Part shown: positions 1 to 9,084 of the stretch, one piece after another | Layout: each line of letters begins with the position of its first letter | Numbering within the stretch: the stretch's first letter is position 1 | Assembly (NCBI GenBank): GCA_030426955.1 | Contig: JAUHXS010000005.1 | Coordinates: 1-64,000 of the forward strand | Length of the DNA: 64,000 bases | Direction: 5' to 3' | Source: Bacteroidia bacterium | GTDB taxonomy: Bacteria > Bacteroidota > Bacteroidia > Chitinophagales > JAUHXS01 | Notes under the pieces: generated by a model | Seen by the model: only the letters and a program-made list of their open reading frames with translations | Databases searched by the model: none | What the model was told of the DNA's origin: nothing | Program-made: the position numbers and the translations under genes

Positions 1-1
1 T

Positions 2-115
2 AGTGATATCAAGAAATTGTTCCCTAGAACTATTCATGCTGTAACATTGAATGGGTTCATTATAAAACTAATTCTGTTCATATTTGCTGTCCAAATTTCT
101 AAAACCATTAACTAG
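2..115 (+). CDS. C-terminal end of an unidentified protein (cut by the window edge)
   Basis: An open frame enters from the left edge and ends at TAG (113-115), giving 37 residues that contain the stretch LFPRTIHAVTLNGF followed by a hydrophobic helix-like end. The codons look normal for this genome. The sequence has the feel of the tail of a transposase, but that is an impression and not an identification. No terminal inverted repeat is visible after the stop. Confidence 0.35.
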   Translation, partial: SDIKKLFPRTIHAVTLNGFIIKLILFIFAVQISKTIN

Positions 116-342
116 CAACTTGAATTAATTATATAACAAATTTAAGCACATAAGATATTCAATGGAGCAATTATACATTGTATTGAACAAATAATTATTC
201 TATGCCATATAGATTTGTAATTAAATTGAAAATCAGCAAGTTAAAGGCTAGTTAGTTGTTAAGATATATCCTTTCGAAAAGCATATATAGCCTCACATTG
301 TCATTATTTTGTATCTGTACAATGTTTTAAGGAGTAGCTTTT

Positions 343-374
343 TTGCTATTTTAGTATTCTCTAAATCTTCTTTG
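343..374 (+). promoter_or_regulatory. Putative Bacteroidota promoter of the Omp28-like gene
   Basis: TTG at 343-345 is followed after 21 nt by CTTCTTTG (367-374), an imperfect match to the TAnnTTTG -7 box. The box ends only 4 nt before the ATG at 379, so a transcript from here would begin at or very near the start codon. Bases 116-342 upstream show no gene or clear signal. Confidence 0.4.
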
Positions 375-378
375 TACC

Positions 379-2391
379 ATGAAACACCTACTAAACTTGC
401 TCTGTATATTCTTGATACACCAGACTACCTGTGCACAAGTCATCAATAATTTTGACTCCTACAGTGTAGGCGATTCCCTAACTATGGTTTCTACAGATTG
501 GTTTAGGTGGAGTGGCGCCAGTGAGGAAGAGGTCTTGATCGATACTTTTAATTCATATAATGGAGATAACTCTATACATCTTTTTTCATCAAGAGGAGTA
601 GATGGAGGCCCTCAAGATGTATTATTATCTTTTGGGGGAGAATATACATTAGGAGATTTAGACTTTAGCATGAGAATGTTTGTAGAAAACGGCAAGAGTG
701 CGTATTTCAACATACAAGGGAATGAAACCCCTGGTTGGTCTACTCCATTGCAATGCTTTTTTGAAGATGACGGCAAATTATTGGTTGAGCAATCAGGGAA
801 TTTATTACTTCAAAGCAACTATGTTCAAGGACAATGGATTAAAGTTGGCTTGATAGTGGATCTTAATGAAAACAAATGGAAGCTATACATAGACGACGTT
901 GACCAAGGTAAAATCAGTATCCCCAGTTGGGCAAATCAATTAGCATCACTTAACCTATATCCCGTTAATAGGTCTGGTGACAATGATACTTCTAGTTACT
1001 GGGTTGATAATGTTCGTTATACTTTTACGCCTTATGTTGTGCCTCCCATTAATGCTGCAGCAGTTTCTGCTGGCATTGAACAAGGTGGTGGTTTAGAAGG
1101 TCAAGAACGGCGTCTTGGCGTTACTGTCGCTAATAGGGGTATCGGAGATATTCTATCACTAGATATCATTGTTGACTACAACGGCAAACAATGGGTAGAT
1201 AAAGCTACCAATCTCAATATGGCTGCAGGTTCTAATAGATATATTCTTACAGATAGCACCATTATTTTAAGCAATGCCGATACCACTGTAGATATCGTGG
1301 TTACGAATGTTCACTCTAATGGTCAAGATGATGATCCAAGCGATGACTCTATTTCTTTTTCCTTTAAGCCAGTTGTTCCTCACCCTGATAGAATGATGAT
1401 TGCCGAAGTACAAACAGGTACTTCCTGCCAGTTTTGCGTAGAAGGATACGTAGCATTAGAAGAGTTAACTCAAGAATACGAAGGATTATTTCAAGGTATT
1501 TCTATTCATAGCCAAGATGCAATGGAAGTTCCTGAATACGCTGAGTGGATAGACTCTTTTTATGGGGCACCTCCAGGAGCGTCTTTATTTAGAACCTTTT
1601 TTTCTAATGGTGGACAGCAAAACTTTCTAGAGGGGGGCATTATTCAAACTATAGGAACAGCTCCAGACGTAAAAATTGCCCAAACCGCTACCTATCATGA
1701 TTGGTTTGAAGAAATCACCCTCGACATCGATGTCACACTTCAAGCGTCTGTAGATACTGGTTGGCATATCTTTTGTGTTTTAATAGAAGATAGCATTACT
1801 GGCCCCTCTCCTGCATATGATCAAGACAATTATTATTCTGGCTTTACAACTGGCCCAGGGAACTATACCGCTCTACCAGATCCTGTTCCTGCATCTATGA
1901 TGATGTATAATGATGTTGCTAGAGCAATATTACCAAGCCCAGCTGGAGAGGATGCATTCGGAGCTACCCCCGACTCTGGAGCAACTTACAGCTTTAGCTA
2001 TGTTTTTCCTTTTAGTTCTACTTGGAAGGTTGAAAATATGGCTGCAGTTACTGTTGTTTTAAACGAATTTGGTCAGATTGAAAACGGTGCAGCAAGTGAT
2101 ATAAGCATTGTGAGCAATGTCGAAAAAGAAGTGACTTCAAGGAATTCCTTTTCCATTAAACCTAATCCTGCAAATTATTTTACTTATATCGAAGCCAACA
2201 TAAGCGGAGATCGTGTACCTCAGATTAATGTGTATAATACTGCAGGCCAAAAAGTATTGTCAAAAACATACAAACAACTTAATGGAAACTATCTTTTTCC
2301 AATAAATATCAGCGACCTAGAAAAGGGTGTTTATTTAGTTGAGCTTCATAATGGGGAAACCCAATACCGAGAGAAGCTAGTTGTTCATTAG
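379..2391 (+). CDS. T9SS-exported Omp28-like protein with concanavalin-like N-terminal domain
   Basis: 670 aa. A signal peptide spans about residues 1-20, ending in TCAQ. Residues ~21-215 look like a LamG/concanavalin-type beta sandwich and ~225-330 like a CARDB-type linker domain. Residues ~335-585 resemble the Omp28 family, a thioredoxin-like fold, with a visible Cys350-x-x-Cys353 pair (CQFC). The last ~80 residues form a type A T9SS sorting domain: KPNPA start, NVYNTAGQKV core, and GVYLVEL near the end. The protein is therefore expected to cross the outer membrane through the T9SS and to be surface-attached or released. The CxxC suggests redox activity or a structural disulfide; the substrate is unknown. 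It is monocistronic, and the next gene is convergent 4 nt downstream. Confidence 0.8.
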   Translation: MKHLLNLLCIFLIHQTTCAQVINNFDSYSVGDSLTMVSTDWFRWSGASEEEVLIDTFNSYNGDNSIHLFSSRGVDGGPQDVLLSFGGEYTLGDLDFSMRMFVENGKSAYFNIQGNETPGWSTPLQCFFEDDGKLLVEQSGNLLLQSNYVQGQWIKVGLIVDLNENKWKLYIDDVDQGKISIPSWANQLASLNLYPVNRSGDNDTSSYWVDNVRYTFTPYVVPPINAAAVSAGIEQGGGLEGQERRLGVTVANRGIGDILSLDIIVDYNGKQWVDKATNLNMAAGSNRYILTDSTIILSNADTTVDIVVTNVHSNGQDDDPSDDSISFSFKPVVPHPDRMMIAEVQTGTSCQFCVEGYVALEELTQEYEGLFQGISIHSQDAMEVPEYAEWIDSFYGAPPGASLFRTFFSNGGQQNFLEGGIIQTIGTAPDVKIAQTATYHDWFEEITLDIDVTLQASVDTGWHIFCVLIEDSITGPSPAYDQDNYYSGFTTGPGNYTALPDPVPASMMMYNDVARAILPSPAGEDAFGATPDSGATYSFSYVFPFSSTWKVENMAAVTVVLNEFGQIENGAASDISIVSNVEKEVTSRNSFSIKPNPANYFTYIEANISGDRVPQINVYNTAGQKVLSKTYKQLNGNYLFPINISDLEKGVYLVELHNGETQYREKLVVH

Positions 2392-2395
2392 CAAC

Positions 2396-3163
2396 CTATT
2401 CTTTCAAACTCTTCAACTCTACTTGCATCTTTCTAAGCATGCCCATTACACTGGATAGATTTATGTCTTCTACGTCTAATTCATTCGTATTGATGCTACA
2501 CACATATTCCCAAATTTCTAGAATATCACTAATTCGAATTTCATAAGGATCATATACTTTATTATCAGAAGCTAGTTTTAATGTATGTCTATTATTATGA
2601 TCATGATAATATAGTCGTTTGTATACAATACCCTCATCTTTGCTAATAATCACATAGGTATTTCCGTCTTTTATGTCTCTTACATCTTCTACAAACTTAC
2701 CCACTACATATGAACCATCTTTTAAAGGAAGCATTGAATCTCCTCTTATAGGAAAGGCACGATGTTTGCCAGTGGGAATGAAAGGAAGTTTCATTAACTG
2801 AAGGCTTTCAATATATTCAGGGTCTGCATAGCCATTTAGATATCCTGCTGATGCCTTAGCAGGTACAATTTCAATTAAATCATTATTGTGTTCATCAACA
2901 ATAATAGGAAAAAGAACCCTTTGGTCTCCTATTTCGATAGTAGGTTCTTCTTTTCCTTTTGTGAGATCTTTTTTAACCAACACATCTATTGGTAACTTAA
3001 AGTAATCTGAAAGCTTAATCAAAAGCTCCAATGGAGGAGCTGCTCTTGACTCTTCATAAGCTCCAATTCTTGATTTTGTAATACCTAACTCACGAGCAAA
3101 TGCCACTTGACTCAGTTTTCGAAGTTTTCTTAGGTGAGCGATATTTCTGGCTATTTGTATCAA
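2396..3163 (-). CDS. XRE-family repressor with S24 (LexA-like) peptidase domain
   Basis: 255 aa from the chosen start. The N-terminal ~60 residues are a helix-turn-helix of the XRE type (LRKLRKLSQVAFARELGITK, then YEESRAAPPLELL). The C-terminal ~140 residues resemble a LexA/CI S24 domain, with the nucleophile region IRGDSMLPL and a downstream VYKRLYY lysine region, so self-cleavage or a cleavage-derived fold is possible. An open frame extends to a TTG at 3199, but a TATCTTTG promoter box lies inside that extension (3183-3190). The TTG at 3163, immediately before IQIARNIAHLRK, also fits where this family normally begins. It is a probable stress or phage-type regulator. No target operator is evident, and no prophage genes are nearby. 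Confidence 0.8.
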   Translation of the reverse strand: MIQIARNIAHLRKLRKLSQVAFARELGITKSRIGAYEESRAAPPLELLIKLSDYFKLPIDVLVKKDLTKGKEEPTIEIGDQRVLFPIIVDEHNNDLIEIVPAKASAGYLNGYADPEYIESLQLMKLPFIPTGKHRAFPIRGDSMLPLKDGSYVVGKFVEDVRDIKDGNTYVIISKDEGIVYKRLYYHDHNNRHTLKLASDNKVYDPYEIRISDILEIWEYVCSINTNELDVEDINLSSVMGMLRKMQVELKSLKE

Positions 3164-3182
3164 AGTAAGGAATCGATGAATC

Positions 3183-3190
3183 CAAAGATA
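3183..3190 (-). promoter_or_regulatory. -7 box (TATCTTTG) of the S24 repressor
   Basis: TATCTTTG on the minus strand is an exact match to TAnnTTTG. No TTG is correctly placed for a -33 element. Transcription would start near 3178, about 15 nt ahead of the TTG start at 3163 and downstream of the alternative start at 3199. This decides the start call. Confidence 0.5.
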
Positions 3191-3239
3191 TGGAAACAAA
3201 ACAATAAGCTAAAAAAAATAGCTATTAATACTAAAAATA

Positions 3240-3884
3240 TTAGCCATTTATATTAAACCCTTTTCTTATCATTCTAACAATAACAGTAATCAAAATTGCA
3301 CCTAAAAAGGCCAGGCACATATCTTTTTGTGCATCCCAAATATCTCCTTGAGTTCCTAAATAGGCAATGCCTTGTTCGGGGAAAAATAGATCTGCTACTG
3401 CCCATTCGATCAACTCATACAATGCACTAAAAGAAAGTGTAATCTCTATTGGCAACAACCAGGCAGTCCAAGCCGGAAACTTAAACCCTTTGTAAAAAAG
3501 CTCTCTCATTGGATAGCCCAGCAAAAAGCCAAAACTAAAGTGTACAATTCGGTCATAATGGTTTCTGGAAAACCCAAAGGCATCTTGAAGCCAATATCCA
3601 AACGGATTTTCGGCATAGGTATACTTTGAGCCGTAGACATGCAGCAACAAATACACAAAAATAAAAGTGTAGGTAAGGTCACTAAATTTGAAGCGATTAT
3701 AAGAAATGAACAAACCGCCTAAAAATAGAATAACCAAAGTGTTTTCTAGCATCCAGTTTGCCAAGTCTGTCGTGCCCACCAAAGTAGAAAGCCAATAGGT
3801 GATAAAGACCGCTAAATAACCTATTAAAAAAGGGTTCTTCTTTAATGGTGTTCTAAAATCGGAGATTGCTATCGAGTATTTCAT
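3240..3884 (-). CDS. DUF2238 (YjdF-type) inner membrane protein
   Basis: 214 aa with about six hydrophobic segments. It carries the marks of the DUF2238/YjdF family: LHVYGSKYTYA, RNHYDRIVHFSFGF, SALYELIEWAVA and GTQGDIWDAQKDM. The conserved His, Glu and Asp residues sit at membrane boundaries. The biochemical function of the family is unknown. It has an ATG start, and the DUF2339 gene lies 38 nt upstream on the same strand, so the two may share a transcript. Confidence 0.85.
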   Translation of the reverse strand: MKYSIAISDFRTPLKKNPFLIGYLAVFITYWLSTLVGTTDLANWMLENTLVILFLGGLFISYNRFKFSDLTYTFIFVYLLLHVYGSKYTYAENPFGYWLQDAFGFSRNHYDRIVHFSFGFLLGYPMRELFYKGFKFPAWTAWLLPIEITLSFSALYELIEWAVADLFFPEQGIAYLGTQGDIWDAQKDMCLAFLGAILITVIVRMIRKGFNING

Positions 3885-3922
3885 GATTTATATTTTACCC
3901 TATTAAGATATCTTATTTTCAT

Positions 3923-5506
3923 TTAATCTTTATGATTTTTAACTTCAATATCACTATCAGACCACCTTGAGTTGACGTACGCAATCCCTAAAGTAAGTAC
4001 TCCAATAATAAAAAGAGATAATACCTTATACAAACTATCCTCTCCTTGAAGATCAAAGAAGATTACTTTGAAAGAGCTGACTACAATTACAATTGTGCCC
4101 AACCGTTTAAAAATAATTGACTTTGTATATGCTCCCCAAAGAAATAGCAACAATGCATAGAAAAACCAAACTATTGAAAGCACTAAGCTAAGTTTAATAG
4201 CTGTTACATTATACGCCTCCCAAACATTATCAATTTGCAATGTCAACAAGCCTCCAATAACAGCATGGCTAGCTATTGCAAGTAGTGTGGAGATACTTCT
4301 ATCTCGTTCTCTTTTAGCCTTTTTCAGCATTATTCTGGAAAAGATAAATCCACTTGTTGCTAAGCCCATCCAAACTAAAGCACCTGGATTGATAAATGGA
4401 ATATATTTGACCCCAAACCATCTCACCCATTCTACATCCCAGGCAACAGCATACCAATGAATCATAGTAATTCCCCAAATGCCAATACCGATATATTTGG
4501 CAGCGTCTTGTTTTATAAGTTCTCCAACAAACACTACAAAACAAGCCAAGGCTAACCACATAGACGCATTGACAACATAATTCATACCTGGAGTTGCAAA
4601 TAAAGTACCTAGATCGCCTACTGCTATTGCTAGTACGACAATTCCCAAAAGATAATACAACCCTACTGGCAAAGTTGCTTCTTTAGATATTTTAAAAATA
4701 ATAGTTCCCGCTGCTATAAAGACCAGTCCAACTATCATCATCGGAATCGTATAGGATAAAGTAAAAGCATTTAGAATAAATATCGACCAGAATACATAAT
4801 GTATGGCATTGATCATTCCCAAATAAAGATTTAGTCCTTCAAACCTATCTTTCTCATACCAAGAGGCGGAAATCAACCCAATTACATAGACAAAAAACAA
4901 AGAAGAGACATAGAAAAAAGGTCTCGTCCAATGCTCGGGATCAAAATAGATATAGTAAGAGCAAAAAATAACTACAGTAGCTACAAACGAGATGATCCTT
5001 AACTCATGCCACTTTTTTACCGCACTGAGATATAACGATGCTACATTTAAAACAAGTACGTACAAAAACAATACCATATCTTGATCGGGATTGGCTTTTA
5101 TAACAATAGGTGTGATTAACCCACCAATAATACTTAAGGAAATCAAAGCACGCATATTAAAGCGATAACTAACGTACGTTACAAGACTACTTAAACTTAT
5201 CATCGATATGAATAGTGTATTGACAGACCACCTAATTTGATCCGAAAAACTGGCATAGGCAAACGTAGCATACATAACGCTCATCCCCAGTCCAGCAATT
5301 ACTTCTGAGGACAAACTTTGGTGCTTTCGAAATAAGGAATAGCCAGCAAATAGTCCACTCAGTCCAATTGTCAAACCTATAGCCGCCCTTCCAACGGGAG
5401 GCACCCACCCTGAGTCAAAAGCTAGTTTCAAAAAATATAAGAATGACATAAAGACAAAAAATACCCCTAAAAAGGTGATCCAGTTTTTCTTGAATTGATT
5501 CAACAT
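3923..5506 (-). CDS. DUF2339 polytopic membrane protein
   Basis: 527 aa and almost entirely hydrophobic, with roughly 14-16 predicted membrane helices. The N-terminal region (NWITFLGVFFVFMSFLYFLK, GWVPPVGRAAIG, then SSEVIAGLGMSVMYATFAYA) matches the DUF2339 family. Family members are often much longer, so this is a compact version. No catalytic motif is visible and the function is unknown. It has an ATG start and lies 27 nt from the next gene upstream (MFS-PlsC), which points to an operon of three membrane proteins, MFS-PlsC to DUF2339 to DUF2238. Confidence 0.75.
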   Translation of the reverse strand: MLNQFKKNWITFLGVFFVFMSFLYFLKLAFDSGWVPPVGRAAIGLTIGLSGLFAGYSLFRKHQSLSSEVIAGLGMSVMYATFAYASFSDQIRWSVNTLFISMISLSSLVTYVSYRFNMRALISLSIIGGLITPIVIKANPDQDMVLFLYVLVLNVASLYLSAVKKWHELRIISFVATVVIFCSYYIYFDPEHWTRPFFYVSSLFFVYVIGLISASWYEKDRFEGLNLYLGMINAIHYVFWSIFILNAFTLSYTIPMMIVGLVFIAAGTIIFKISKEATLPVGLYYLLGIVVLAIAVGDLGTLFATPGMNYVVNASMWLALACFVVFVGELIKQDAAKYIGIGIWGITMIHWYAVAWDVEWVRWFGVKYIPFINPGALVWMGLATSGFIFSRIMLKKAKRERDRSISTLLAIASHAVIGGLLTLQIDNVWEAYNVTAIKLSLVLSIVWFFYALLLFLWGAYTKSIIFKRLGTIVIVVSSFKVIFFDLQGEDSLYKVLSLFIIGVLTLGIAYVNSRWSDSDIEVKNHKD

Positions 5507-5533
5507 GATTTACAAGTTTTAGTTATTAAAGAT

Positions 5534-7330
5534 TTATGCATTTACTCCAAGTGCCTCAACTGCTTTTTTAACATTTTCAGCACTTGTCTCAGGAGAAAGT
5601 GGCAATCCGATATGGATAGTCACTTTTCTTCTCAAGCTTTTTATTGACATTCGAAATAGTTTAGAAGTACCCAGTTGATAGGAAAAAGGAGATCCTATCA
5701 CATTACTCATATTTATGGGAACAATAGGTGCAGTAATTCCAGAACCAATATGCTCAATACCTTTTTTGAATTCATTTAGCTCTCCAGTCTTGCTTATTTG
5801 CCCCTCAGGGAAGATGCAAACGATGTGTCCATTATTAATTTCTTCTTGGCATCTTTGGTTAAACTCATCCAAATCATTCTTATTCAACCTTGATGTAATG
5901 GGTATGATGTTGAACCTTTTGAACCACCAATGGAACAATCTATTTTCATAGATTTCTTTCAACATTACAAAACGCACCATACGAGGAGCTGCGGCAACAA
6001 TCAGGAAAGAGTCTAAAAAAGATACGTGATTAGCGGCTAATAGAGCTCCAGACTTTAGGGGAATATGCTCTTTGCCTTTGATATCAATTTTAAAAAAAGT
6101 ATTTGCCAATAAGAAGAATACAAATCTTACTATCATCGCTGGTATTCTTAACAATGTTACCAATGACATCAACCATGAAAGCAATGCAATTACAATAAAT
6201 ACATACTCAGTACCCAATCTACTTTCTACCAAACCAAATATCCCGGCAGATAGCAATATGAATAGAAAAACCATCAAATTATTGTACGCCAAAATGTCTC
6301 CTAGCTTAGTCCCTTCTACTCTTTGTTGAATCCAGGCATTTAGAGGTACTTTAAAAAGTCCACTGAAAAAAGCTCCTGCAATGAGCACAGCTATAAACCC
6401 CTTAGTTGGCAAATCAACCAACGCAATTAGAGACATACAAATAGACAAACCAATTCCTCCAATAGGCGCCAAACCAATTTCTACCCTATTCTTAGAAAGT
6501 AATCCTGCCACCCAACAGCCAAAGCCAATACCAATGGCTACAAAAGCAATTACAACACTCGTTTGCGTATTACTGAGATCCAAATTGTTTGGACAATGGA
6601 CAATCAAATTCATCTGTAACATCGAACCAATTAGCCAAAATGTGGCTAAGCCAAGGATAGTACTATTGAGTCCTTTGATGCCTTTTGCCCACCGGAAATT
6701 ATGGACAAAAAAGCGAATTGGGTTAATAGATTCGTTGTTGTTTTCTTCTTTGGATGGTTCTTGATTGACAATCTTTTTGCTAGTTAACCAACCTAAAATT
6801 GCCATTCCTAGTAGTCCGATACTGAGTAATAAAATTTGCTCCTGACCGATATCGGAAACTAAACCTGCCAAAACAGTGCCTAATAATACGGCTACGAAAC
6901 TTAACATCTCCATGGTTCCTGTTCCGAATGAAATCCCTTCAGCCCCATCGACTTCCCTTATTAGGCCATACTTTGCAGGTGAGTACAACGTGCTTTGCAA
7001 ACCCATTAAGAAAACAGAAAACATGACAATAAAAATAGACTGTACCGCAAAGCCAAATATTGCCAACACCATGATAGGTATTTCAGCCAGTTTAGCTAGT
7101 TCCACAATTTTTTGCTTTGACTTTGTTTTAGCTAACCTACCTGCAAGCGGAGAAAATAAAACAAAGGGCAAAACCAGTAATCCTGATGCAGCCGTTATGA
7201 CCAGTGATTTATTATCTGTTTCTAACCAAAAAACACTTATAAAGCAGATTAGATTTTTTAGAAAGTTGTCATTTAAAACACCTAAAAACTGTGTTGTAAA
7301 TAAGTATTTCCACTTGCTTAATGTTTGCAT
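5534..7330 (-). CDS. Lysophospholipid transporter (LplT-like MFS) fused to PlsC acyltransferase
   Basis: 598 aa. Residues 1-~400 form a 12-helix MFS transporter starting TTQFLGVLNDNFLKN, as in LplT-type permeases. Residues ~410-598 are a PlsC/1-acylglycerol-3-phosphate acyltransferase domain with the NHx4D catalytic motif (NHVSFLD, His435 and Asp440) and a FPEGQIS block. By analogy with E. coli LplT and Aas, the protein could flip lysophospholipids inward and re-acylate them at the inner membrane. No acyl-ACP synthetase domain is present. An upstream TTG at 7339 is in frame, but ATG 7330 (MQTLSKWKYLF) fits the family and the promoter better. It is the first gene of the membrane-protein run. 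Confidence 0.85.
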   Translation of the reverse strand: MQTLSKWKYLFTTQFLGVLNDNFLKNLICFISVFWLETDNKSLVITAASGLLVLPFVLFSPLAGRLAKTKSKQKIVELAKLAEIPIMVLAIFGFAVQSIFIVMFSVFLMGLQSTLYSPAKYGLIREVDGAEGISFGTGTMEMLSFVAVLLGTVLAGLVSDIGQEQILLLSIGLLGMAILGWLTSKKIVNQEPSKEENNNESINPIRFFVHNFRWAKGIKGLNSTILGLATFWLIGSMLQMNLIVHCPNNLDLSNTQTSVVIAFVAIGIGFGCWVAGLLSKNRVEIGLAPIGGIGLSICMSLIALVDLPTKGFIAVLIAGAFFSGLFKVPLNAWIQQRVEGTKLGDILAYNNLMVFLFILLSAGIFGLVESRLGTEYVFIVIALLSWLMSLVTLLRIPAMIVRFVFFLLANTFFKIDIKGKEHIPLKSGALLAANHVSFLDSFLIVAAAPRMVRFVMLKEIYENRLFHWWFKRFNIIPITSRLNKNDLDEFNQRCQEEINNGHIVCIFPEGQISKTGELNEFKKGIEHIGSGITAPIVPINMSNVIGSPFSYQLGTSKLFRMSIKSLRRKVTIHIGLPLSPETSAENVKKAVEALGVNA

Positions 7331-7352
7331 CCTTTTCAATATTTATTGATAG

Positions 7353-7383
7353 CAAACTTAGCTCATGGCAAAAGGCCACACAA
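7353..7383 (-). promoter_or_regulatory. Promoter of the MFS-PlsC operon
   Basis: On the minus strand TTG (7383-7381) is followed by a 20-nt spacer and TAAGTTTG (7360-7353). This is a full match to the Bacteroidota housekeeping promoter TTG-N19-21-TAnnTTTG. The start of transcription would be near 7348, leaving a short leader before the ATG at 7330. Confidence 0.75.
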
Positions 7384-7562
7384 TCCAAAATTTTAAACTT
7401 ACGTACTTTTGTATATTTGATAAGAAGATTAAAAAGTTAGAAAATTTCAAGATTTTTAAAACTGTTTAAGCATGATTTATTATTTTATGTATTGAATATT
7501 CGTTTACAAATTAGTACTTATATTAAAAGATGTTTATTAAATAATTACGTACTTTTAAAGTA

Positions 7563-9071
7563 GTGGATTACCTCAGAAATATCATACAAACACTTTCAGA
7601 AGAGGACATCAATAATTTCAAAACCTTTGTCAATCGACTTAAGCAAAAAGAGAAAAGGCGTGACCTTCAACTTTTTCACATTCTAAGTCTTCAGGAAGAA
7701 TTTTCGCCCAGACAGATAGCAAAAAAGCTAGACGATCATCTAAAGATGAACGCTTACCATTCCATTAGGAAAAGACTCACAAAACACTTAATGGACTTTA
7801 TGGTCACAAATAGATTGGCAGAAGATACTACCGCCTCAAGTTCTGTGATGGGACTAATCAGTTTATCTAAATACTTATTTGAAAAAAACAAACCTACCAC
7901 CGCATGGAATTATCTTGAAAAAGCGGAGCAGAAAGCCATCGATAATGAGCACTACGACTTATTGAATACCATTTACAACCTTCAAATAGAGCAAACTACC
8001 TCCAATACCAAAAAAGATCTTTATGAAATTATCTCACTTAGAAACCAAAATAAGCAACTCGCAGATGAAGAGGAAAAGGTAAACATTGCTTCAAGTATGG
8101 TCAAGCAACAAATTTTAGAATATAAACTAAATGGTGAAAATGTGGACTTCAACCAAGTTGTAAAATCTACCTTAAAGCAATATGGCCTAAGCAAAACAAT
8201 AACAGCACGCCCCAAGCTGACGCACAAAATCGTGCAAATATCCAGAGGGGTCGCATTAGCCACAAAACAATATCATGAATTTGAACCTTTCATTATCAAA
8301 CAATATCAAAAGATTGAATCGCGTAGTGAGTTTGCGCCGAAGGATCATTTCTATAAGCTTAGCTTTTTATATATGATCTCACACACACTTTATAGAAATA
8401 AAAAGTTCAAACAATCTGAACACTACCTTGAAACGCTTTATATAGAAGCATCAAAATACAAGCGTAATTATTGGGAGCAGTTTTATCCTAAATACATCAT
8501 GCTGTTATCAGCTGTAAAAAGCTATCAGGGCAATAACGAAGATGCCTTAACTTTTCTCCAAAATGAGTTTGATAAAAACAAACACAGACTATCACATGAG
8601 GATGAGCTGAACATTTTACTCAATTTGGCCCTATATTATTTCCAAAACAATGATGCTGAAAGTGCTCTGGATATATTACTTAGCAATTATCATACAGATC
8701 ATTGGTGTGCCAAGGTAGTTGGAAAGGAATGGGTTTTAAAAAAGAACCTTATGGAAGCTATTTTGCATTATGAACTGGCAAATCCGGACATGGCCATTAC
8801 ACGGATCAGAACAATTGAACGTAACCTAGGTGACATTTTATCGCAAAAACCATACGAGCGAGTTAAGGTTTTCATTGGTTTGGTTAAGCAAGTTATTTCA
8901 AAACCAGATATTGTCTCTCAACAATCTTTTGAAGATAAAATCGAATACTCTTTTGAATGGCTGCCCATGGAAGAAGAAGATATTCAGGCCATGAGTTTTT
9001 ATGCTTGGCTAAAGTCTAAGATTACTAAAAAAGATTATTACGAGGTTTTATTGCTATTAGTTAAGGGATAA
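7563..9071 (+). CDS. Unrecognised all-helical (TPR-like) protein, family member A
   Basis: 502 aa, no signal peptide or membrane helix, so cytoplasmic. It is predicted almost entirely alpha-helical, with TPR-like pairs such as AWNYLEKAEQKA and SEHYLETLYIEA. The N-terminus has the family signature: LSEEDINNFKTFV, RDLQLFHIL and NAYHSIRKRL. The C-terminus has HYELANPDMAITRIRTIERN and WLKSKITKKDYYEVLL. Related proteins lie at 41614, 45205 and 61763. The start is GTG; a TACTTTTA box at 7550-7557 ends 5 nt before it. The gene converges on the LytTR/LytS/GldM-like run, 13 nt apart. I do not recognise a described function; a regulator or adaptor is possible. Confidence 0.8.
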   Translation: MDYLRNIIQTLSEEDINNFKTFVNRLKQKEKRRDLQLFHILSLQEEFSPRQIAKKLDDHLKMNAYHSIRKRLTKHLMDFMVTNRLAEDTTASSSVMGLISLSKYLFEKNKPTTAWNYLEKAEQKAIDNEHYDLLNTIYNLQIEQTTSNTKKDLYEIISLRNQNKQLADEEEKVNIASSMVKQQILEYKLNGENVDFNQVVKSTLKQYGLSKTITARPKLTHKIVQISRGVALATKQYHEFEPFIIKQYQKIESRSEFAPKDHFYKLSFLYMISHTLYRNKKFKQSEHYLETLYIEASKYKRNYWEQFYPKYIMLLSAVKSYQGNNEDALTFLQNEFDKNKHRLSHEDELNILLNLALYYFQNNDAESALDILLSNYHTDHWCAKVVGKEWVLKKNLMEAILHYELANPDMAITRIRTIERNLGDILSQKPYERVKVFIGLVKQVISKPDIVSQQSFEDKIEYSFEWLPMEEEDIQAMSFYAWLKSKITKKDYYEVLLLLVKG

Positions 9072-9084
9072 AGAAGCCTATTAC

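Noticed and set aside
6072-7349. Long plus-strand ORFs (for example 6381-6764 and 6876-7349)
   Set aside because: They are antisense shadows of the MFS-PlsC gene; no start signals, and the composition reflects complementary membrane-helix codons.
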